Below, piece after piece: positions 22,762 through 27,096 of a DNA stretch of 27,096 bases (positions are counted from its first letter, which is position 1; each line of letters begins with the position of its first letter). The translations under genes and the position numbers were made by a program. The stretch comes from SZUA-359 sp039809125. GTDB lineage: Bacteria > Patescibacteriota > Saccharimonadia > Saccharimonadales > Saccharimonadaceae. The notes below the pieces were generated by a model that was not told where the DNA came from, made no database searches, and saw nothing but the letters and a program-made list of their open reading frames with translations. The DNA lies in assembly GCA_039809125.1 (NCBI GenBank), contig JBDHUM010000013.1, forward strand, positions 1-27,096, given 5' to 3'.

Positions 22762-24408
22762 GTGATAGCTGATATTCTAATCCGTGAAAAGAGTTTTGGT
22801 GACAAGATCCTGATGCAGGGTGTTAAGTGTACTATTGGTGAAGGCGAAAAGGTTGGTCTAATTGGCCGTAATGGTGTTGGTAAGTCAACCCTGTTTGGTA
22901 TTCTAACTGGTGTGGATACCGATTTTACCGGAGAAGTGGCGTATCGTCGTGGCGTATCGGTGGTGGCGACCGCACAGGAGCATCACGGTATGTCTAATCA
23001 GTCGGTTTTAGCCTATGTTTTGCATGGTTTGCCTGAGTATAGTCAGCTTAGCCATATTATCGAGACATATCCAGATACTATGGGTGACGACCTGAAGATG
23101 ATCGAACAATACAGCTCGGCATTGGAGCGTTTCGATCAAAAAGGTTTTTATCAGATTGAAGAGCAGATTGAACGTGAATTAGATGAATTTCAGCTGCCGG
23201 GAATAGGTCATCAGCAATTTTCGACGCTGAGTGGCGGTCAAAAACGCCTCGTTGAAGTGGTAAAAGTGATGCACTCTCAGGCCCAACTAGCGCTCATAGA
23301 CGAACCAACCAATCACATGGACTATGTTGCCAAAAAGCAATTTATTAACTGGATGAAATCGGCCCGAGAATCCATGCTAGTGATCACCCACGACCGCGAC
23401 GTGCTTGCCGAGGTCGACCGGATCATAGAACTAAAAGATGGCGGCGCACAGAGTTTTAAAGGTAATTACGATGCGTATTTACGACAAAATGCGGTGCATA
23501 CTGGTAGTGCGATGAACGAGTTTGAAATGATCGAAAAACGAATCGCTAACTTGAAAGTAAAAGTAATTGACTATCAACGACTAAAAGAAAAAGCGCGCAA
23601 TCCAGCAACAATTCAAAAGTTTAAACGTCTCGAGACGATAAGCCGCAAAGAACTGGCCGAGCTTGAAGCGAAAGAAAAACCGACTTTTTGGATTGATAAA
23701 GAGTCGGTTGAAAATCTAAAATACAAGGTGGCTGGGCAGTATCAAAAGTTTAAAGCCAAAAACATTCGTATGAATCTCAAATCAGAACAATCGCGTAGCA
23801 AGCATGTGCTCGTGAGTGCGAAAAATTTGAGTCTTGGTTATGACAACACCCCCCTATTTTCAGGTGTGAATATTGATCTACGCGAAGGCGAAGCGGTTGA
23901 GCTGCGCGGCCGCAATGGTAGTGGTAAAACTACTCTGATCAAGACGTTATTGTCGCAATCAAGTAGCAAAGTCACTACTTTCGAGGGGTCCATAGAGCTA
24001 GATCCACGTATACGCGTTGGGATTTATGAACAAGAGGTATCGCCTCGATATTTTGACGTACCTCTCGCGGAGGCGATCGAAACGATGTATCTATCTAAAA
24101 ATTTACCCATCACGACAACAAAAATTCGCCAACTACTGGCCGATTACCTGTTTAGCGAAAGTGATGGCCATACCCCTGTCTCTAGATTATCGGGTGGTCA
24201 AAAAGCCCGCTTTCAAGTCATCAGTATGCTTGCAAACGACCCGCAGCTGCTTATTCTCGATGAACCGACAAATCACCTAGACTTACCGAGTATCGAAGAG
24301 CTTGAAACGGCGCTCGAACATTACAGCGGTGCAATTTTATATGTTAGCCATGATGAATATTTCCGTCAGGCCATTGGCGGAGAGGTGGTAATGATTGGCA
24401 GCGAGTAG
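22762..24408 (+). CDS. ABC-F family ATPase (ribosome-associated)
   Basis: This soluble twin-ATPase protein of about 548 residues has no membrane domain. The first cassette has Walker A GRNGVGKST (about 36-44), signature LSGGQKRLVEV and Walker B ALIDEPTNHMDY. The interdomain linker (about 250-320, EKRIANLKVKVIDYQRLKEKARN...) is the charged helical arm that defines ABC-F proteins. The second cassette has Walker A GRNGSGKTT, signature LSGGQKARFQV and Walker B LILDEPTNHLDLPS. Family members bind the ribosomal E site and act in translation regulation or antibiotic protection; which applies here cannot be told. The GTG start at 22762 follows the -10 box by 7 nt. Confidence 0.95.
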   Translation: MIADILIREKSFGDKILMQGVKCTIGEGEKVGLIGRNGVGKSTLFGILTGVDTDFTGEVAYRRGVSVVATAQEHHGMSNQSVLAYVLHGLPEYSQLSHIIETYPDTMGDDLKMIEQYSSALERFDQKGFYQIEEQIERELDEFQLPGIGHQQFSTLSGGQKRLVEVVKVMHSQAQLALIDEPTNHMDYVAKKQFINWMKSARESMLVITHDRDVLAEVDRIIELKDGGAQSFKGNYDAYLRQNAVHTGSAMNEFEMIEKRIANLKVKVIDYQRLKEKARNPATIQKFKRLETISRKELAELEAKEKPTFWIDKESVENLKYKVAGQYQKFKAKNIRMNLKSEQSRSKHVLVSAKNLSLGYDNTPLFSGVNIDLREGEAVELRGRNGSGKTTLIKTLLSQSSSKVTTFEGSIELDPRIRVGIYEQEVSPRYFDVPLAEAIETMYLSKNLPITTTKIRQLLADYLFSESDGHTPVSRLSGGQKARFQVISMLANDPQLLILDEPTNHLDLPSIEELETALEHYSGAILYVSHDEYFRQAIGGEVVMIGSE

Positions 24409-24431
24409 TATTGTCGGTTGCAATAGGTAAT

Positions 24432-25775
24432 TTATAACGGTGGGCCGAGGTTTATCATTCTGAGAGAATCTTTGCCACGTATAGCAATATATCTCCAGCT
24501 TATGTTGATTACATCATCTAGCTCTTCATTTAGAGCCTCTACCCGTCTTGCGGCTCGCGTGGCGGGTAGTGTCGTACATGCGTGCTTGAGCTCCTCTGGC
24601 GGTACCATATTATGATGAGCTTTATACCACTGTGCGCTTATTGAACCAGGTCCTAACCTTTCCCACTGGAGATCGAGCATTACTGTCGAAAGATATTCTG
24701 TGGTTATGGACATCGGACGTAGGCCCAGGCTCATCATATCCGCCAGCTTCGCCGCCCAATCAATGCGATCGGAAATAACGTCAATCGCTTCGGGGTCGTT
24801 CAGGAATACTTCGATGTCGTGTAGAGTGGTACTAACATCTTGTGCGGCGCTTAGCTCTTCGTCTGGTATATTTGGCTGAGTTAAGGCGAAGTCAATTGCT
24901 GCCTGTAGGATTACTTTTTGGTGTTCGAGCGCTTGTCTAGTAAATCTATCGTTACTATCTTCACCCCCTCTTGGTATGAGCATCTTTTGAAAGATAGCCT
25001 GGCATTTATTAGGATTGAGCAGACCTGATTCAGGGAATGCATCATGCTCAATAAGCCTGAGTACGAGCGACGTTACGGCGTGTTTAGTGCGAAGTGCCCA
25101 CGGGGACATATTGGGATCACCACTACGAACTTCAAGACGATTATCAGTGGGGTGATAGTCAAATACGTGTTTGCGCCCGTGTGTGGTAGGGCTTAGGTTG
25201 GTAGATTTAAGAGCGTTGAACCTATTAGCACCAAAGCGCTGGTTGGGACTGTATCCGACGTCTGTAACAATACCGGCACCTGCCCAAATCGCTCGACTAG
25301 CCAGATACGATAAGAGCTGTCTCTCTTGTTTTCTGCGTGCATAATCATGATCTGTAGTGTCGGGACGATAATAAAATGAATAATTTTCGTGATGGCCAGT
25401 GCTCATTGGCTCTAATACTCTATCGTCGCCGACATGTACCGTAGTGTAGCCGCCTCGTTTATAAACAGCGCTAATGGGGCCGTACAGTCTATGCATCAGT
25501 TGGTCGCCTGCTAGTGCGTGCACTGCAAGTTCTCTGGCGGAACTACATTCGGGGGTTGCGTACTCAATTGTCACCATATCGGGGCCCACCCGCGCACCAT
25601 TTGACAACCAGACGGTATTATGTATAGACTATCCAAGACCTTCAAAGACAATAGGCACTGGAGGTAGGTCGTCACTGATTGGTAGTGTATACTCTGTTTC
25701 GCTTCCTGTTGCTCGTGGTGGGGTGTCGTTGCGGTAATCGTTCGCCGTATACTCATGCTCAGTACGGTATGACAT
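24432..25775 (-). CDS. Dop/PafA-family (pupylation) enzyme homologue, interrupted by one in-frame TAG
   Basis: The family ligates the protein tag Pup to lysines (PafA) or deamidates/removes it (Dop), using a glutamine-synthetase-like ATP site. Reading from the ATG at 25775: GSETEYTLP (24-32) matches the metal-binding GxExEYG motif at the family N-terminus. Codon 49 (25631-25629) is TAG. The same frame then continues with NGARVG (59-64), IEYATPECS (70-78; family HPEYATPEC), TGHHENYSF (126-134; family YGxHENY), LEVRSGDPNMS (215-224; family GDxNMSE), LVLRLIE (237-243), SDRIDWAAK and a Dop-like end (DLQWERL, TLPATRAARR, SWRY). The protein is short (446 residues against about 480-500), mostly in the N-terminal loop. 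The open part after TAG begins at TTG 25607 and alone would lack the ExE residues. No Pup, Mpa or proteasome gene is in the window. Confidence 0.85.
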
Positions 25776-25784
25776 AATATATCT

Positions 25785-25790
25785 TTTATA
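25785..25790 (-). promoter_or_regulatory. -10 promoter element of the Dop/PafA-like gene
   Basis: TATAAA on the minus strand (25790-25785) preceded directly by TG is followed by 9 nt and the ATG at 25775. This supports 25775 as the original start, upstream of the in-frame TAG. Confidence 0.5.
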
Positions 25791-25838
25791 CAGTATTCAT
25801 GTACACATGCAAGGATGAGCAGTTTATGTAAGTCAGGT

Positions 25839-26120
25839 TTAGGCGGCTGTAACAAGTTTGTGCGCTTCGAGTGCAGCTTGTAGCTTTGGCCGGTCGAAAC
25901 CGACTATCATTTCTCCACCAATGTCTGTGGTTGGTACTCCTTGAAATTGACCGCCGAGCTTTGACAGAAGCTCTTCTTTAGCTGACGGTTCTTCCTCGAT
26001 ATCTTTAACAACGTAGCGAACCCCTAAGCTATCGAGCCACTGTTTTTCGGTGCGACAAAAGGCGCACCAAGGTGTGCTATAGATTGTTACGCTTGTATCG
26101 CTGTTTGTTGTGTCCGACAT
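25839..26120 (-). CDS. Glutaredoxin / mycoredoxin-like thiol-disulfide oxidoreductase
   Basis: The protein has 93 residues with a thioredoxin fold. The active site CAFC is in TIYSTPWCAFCRTEKQWL, followed by VVKDIEEEPSA, the cis-Pro segment GVPTTDIGG and the GFDRPKLQ helix. The layout matches the NrdH/mycoredoxin/glutaredoxin-3 group with C-x-x-C. The reductant is not identifiable here. A full Shine-Dalgarno GGAGGG lies 6 nt before the ATG, and TGC-TATACT (26169-26161) is a probable promoter, so this gene has a leader of about 35 nt. It is cytoplasmic, with no signal peptide. It lies just upstream of the Dop/PafA-like gene on the same strand, 63 nt apart, but that gene appears to have its own promoter. 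Confidence 0.92.
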   Translation of the reverse strand: MSDTTNSDTSVTIYSTPWCAFCRTEKQWLDSLGVRYVVKDIEEEPSAKEELLSKLGGQFQGVPTTDIGGEMIVGFDRPKLQAALEAHKLVTAA

Positions 26121-26160
26121 TAGATTCCCTCCGAGATTGTCATATATAGTGCTTCCCTTC

Positions 26161-26169
26161 AGTATAGCA
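26161..26169 (-). promoter_or_regulatory. Extended -10 promoter of the glutaredoxin-like gene
   Basis: The minus strand reads TGC-TATACT (TATACT at 26166-26161), about 40 nt before the ATG at 26120. The leader includes GGAGGG, so this is a conventional leadered gene. Confidence 0.55.
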
Positions 26170-26185
26170 CACTACATATAGTATG

Positions 26186-26398
26186 TCAATCACTCTTATG
26201 CTTTATTTTTCGGGTTAAGTGCCACTGCTGACAGAGATCACAGTGATACACGATAAGTTCGAGGTGTGGATGAGCGAGCATTTGTACTTCGGCTGCTTCG
26301 AGAGCGTCCTTTTCACGGCGAAAGGGCCGCTTGGCATTACAAGTGCCAATGTGTGGCTGAAATGGAGTGTGTCGGCTGTTGTGGTGGCGTCTAGGCAT
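26186..26398 (-). CDS. Small putative zinc-binding protein (CxxC...WHLT type)
   Basis: This basic protein of 70 residues starts MPRRHHNSRH. Cys20 in GTCNAKRPFRREKDAL and the pair Cys53/Cys56 in VYHCDLCQQWHLTRK, with nearby His52 and His60, suggest a single zinc site. The pattern 'CxKRxF...A...YxCxxCxxWHLT' is familiar from small actinobacterial and phage proteins of unknown function. The frame is open further upstream, but that would run across the atpZ-like gene; TACAAT 8 nt before the ATG at 26398 supports this start. It is divergent from the ATP synthase operon, with only 40 nt between the two start codons. Confidence 0.75.
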   Translation of the reverse strand: MPRRHHNSRHTPFQPHIGTCNAKRPFRREKDALEAAEVQMLAHPHLELIVYHCDLCQQWHLTRKIKHKSD

Positions 26399-26406
26399 GT
26401 TGTCGA

Positions 26407-26412
26407 ATTGTA
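26407..26412 (-). promoter_or_regulatory. -10 promoter element of the small zinc-protein gene (leaderless)
   Basis: TACAAT on the minus strand (26412-26407), then 8 nt, then the ATG at 26398. It sits back to back with the ATP synthase promoter. Confidence 0.5.
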
Positions 26413-26419
26413 TATCTCC

Positions 26420-26428
26420 TGCTATAGT
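26420..26428 (+). promoter_or_regulatory. Extended -10 promoter of the ATP synthase operon
   Basis: The sequence reads TGC-TATAGT (TATAGT at 26423-26428), then 10 nt, then the ATG at 26439, with no Shine-Dalgarno. TATAAA at 26428-26433, 5 nt before the ATG, is an alternative. Confidence 0.55.
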
Positions 26429-26438
26429 ATAAAAGTAC

Positions 26439-26687
26439 ATGAGCAAACAGCCAAATGAAAGTAGTACGACAGATAAAAAGTCGTCTAGCCGAACTGCTTT
26501 CGTGTTAATCGGTGATATTGCCGATACAACATGGCGCATGTTTGTACCAACGATTACTGGAATTGTCGGGGGCAATTTTGCTGACGAACAGCTGGGGACA
26601 AAACCATGGTTGTTCGTGGGGGGAACAATTGCAGGCTGTATCGTTGCCGGTTTGCTGGTACGTAAGCAACTACAAAACACACTATGA
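26439..26687 (+). CDS. AtpZ/AtpI-like small membrane protein
   Basis: The protein has 82 residues. A hydrophilic N-terminus is followed by two transmembrane helices (about 28-48, with MFVPTITGIVGGNFADEQLG between strand-like ends, and 55-74, LFVGGTIAGCIVAGLLV). The GxxxG-rich first helix and Gly-rich turn are typical of AtpI/AtpZ proteins, which assist c-ring assembly or ion uptake for F-type ATP synthase. Its position decides the call: its TGA overlaps the atpB ATG by 4 nt (ATGA, 26684-26687). Confidence 0.85.
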   Translation: MSKQPNESSTTDKKSSSRTAFVLIGDIADTTWRMFVPTITGIVGGNFADEQLGTKPWLFVGGTIAGCIVAGLLVRKQLQNTL

Positions 26688-27096
26688 ATCACTATTTTGC
26701 CGCATCAGAACCACATATTAGCCTGGCTGCCGAGGAGATTGTTTCGGTAGGCCCGATTCATGTGACAAATGCCATGCTGCTTGGCATTATCGGTGCAGTC
26801 GTGACATTTTTTCTGCTCTTTTCTGTAGCTCGTGCACTCCGGAAGGGCAAACGCACTATGTTCACCGGCCTTGTTCAGTGGGCGTTTGAAGGATTCTTGG
26901 CGCAGTCCGACGAGATTATTGGAGATAAAGAAACATCGCGGCGAATTTTTCCATTGGCGATCACTATGTTCTTTTTCGTGTTGGTAAATTACTGGCTCAG
27001 TATTGTGCCTGGCGTCGGGGCGATTAGCTGGAACGGCACCCCACTCTTTCGCGCATTGGTTGCTGATCTTAATTTTACGTTTGCCCTTGCAATTAT
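26684..27096 (+). CDS. atpB: F-type ATP synthase subunit a (partial, runs off the window)
   Basis: 137 residues are visible, and the frame is open at the window edge. This is the membrane stator subunit that forms the proton half-channels next to the c-ring. The N-terminal helix (about 27-50) has ITNAMLLGIIGAVV-like composition (VTNAMLLGIIGAVVTFFLLF), followed by a cytoplasmic stretch FEGFLAQSDEIIGDKETSRRIFP, helix 2 ITMFFFVLVNYWLSIVPGVG and the conserved FRALVADLNFTFALAI, matching the family 'FRxPTADLNxTxALA'. The channel Arg lies beyond the window. It is translationally coupled to the atpZ-like gene. Confidence 0.96.
   Translation, partial: MNHYFAASEPHISLAAEEIVSVGPIHVTNAMLLGIIGAVVTFFLLFSVARALRKGKRTMFTGLVQWAFEGFLAQSDEIIGDKETSRRIFPLAITMFFFVLVNYWLSIVPGVGAISWNGTPLFRALVADLNFTFALAI

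Noticed and set aside
25571..25855. 94-residue minus-strand frame in the 5' part of the Dop/PafA-like gene
   Set aside because: It is in a different frame from the GxExEY motif and has no family resemblance; the frame from 25775 explains the sequence.
26399..26692. Upstream extension of the small zinc-protein frame on the minus strand
   Set aside because: It runs antisense through the atpZ-like gene, which is well supported by its overlap with atpB; the ATG at 26398 has its own -10 box.
1..27096. Alternative genetic code (UGA as glycine)
   Set aside because: TGA ends gltX, the histidine kinase and the atpZ-like gene at natural C-termini, and no conserved gene has an internal TGA.
1..27096. 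CRISPR arrays, insertion sequences, prophage genes
   Set aside because: No direct-repeat arrays, transposase motifs or phage structural genes were seen on either strand.

Overview
This window looks like a compact chromosome segment from a small-genome Patescibacteria (CPR) bacterium, most likely Candidatus Saccharibacteria (TM7). The grounds are the gene set, the tight packing, overlapping convergent gene ends and many start codons placed directly after a -10 box: a DUF3048 lipoprotein-like gene, a sortase with a long cytoplasmic N-terminus, PEGA- and DUF4367-type surface proteins, and an AtpZ-AtpB pair. TGA, TAG and TAA all end recognisable genes here, so the UGA=Gly code of SR1/Gracilibacteria does not apply. 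The taxonomic call is an inference; no rRNA is present.

Layout. Positions 72-3164 (minus) carry tRNA-Glu(CTC), then a DUF3048 protein, a membrane histidine kinase and a receiver-only response regulator in one operon. Positions 3324-9715 hold gltX, a Cof/MPGP-like HAD phosphatase, a DUF4367-type membrane protein, a PEGA beta-propeller membrane protein (plus strand) and a sortase, mostly cell-envelope genes. tRNA-Leu(CAA) follows, then an unrecognised gene broken by two frameshifts (9948-10747). Positions 11438-14395 form a four-gene leftward operon: exonuclease III, a guanylate-kinase-like protein, a HAD-IB phosphatase and a degenerate NAD(P)H-hydrate-dehydratase-like protein. A secreted six-cysteine protein sits at 14470-15483. 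A rightward block at 15614-19942 encodes a cytidylate-kinase-like protein and a GT4 / alpha-beta hydrolase / GT4 cassette that probably builds a glycolipid or surface glycan. smpB faces it. Positions 20416-22692 are an accessory stretch with small unknown genes, including a tiny ORF that looks like a sortase sorting-signal tail. An ABC-F ATPase, a Dop/PafA (pupylation family) homologue, a glutaredoxin-like protein, a small zinc-finger-like protein and the start of the F-type ATP synthase operon (atpZ-like, atpB) complete the window.

The two most notable observations follow. (1) A Dop/PafA-family enzyme whose N-terminal metal-binding GxExEY motif lies in the same frame as the rest of the protein but is separated from it by one in-frame TAG codon. 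(2) A recurring architecture in which an (often extended, TGn) TATAAT-like -10 element lies 6-11 nt upstream of the start codon with no Shine-Dalgarno, implying that much of this genome is transcribed leaderless, while secreted proteins and operon-internal genes keep Shine-Dalgarno sites.
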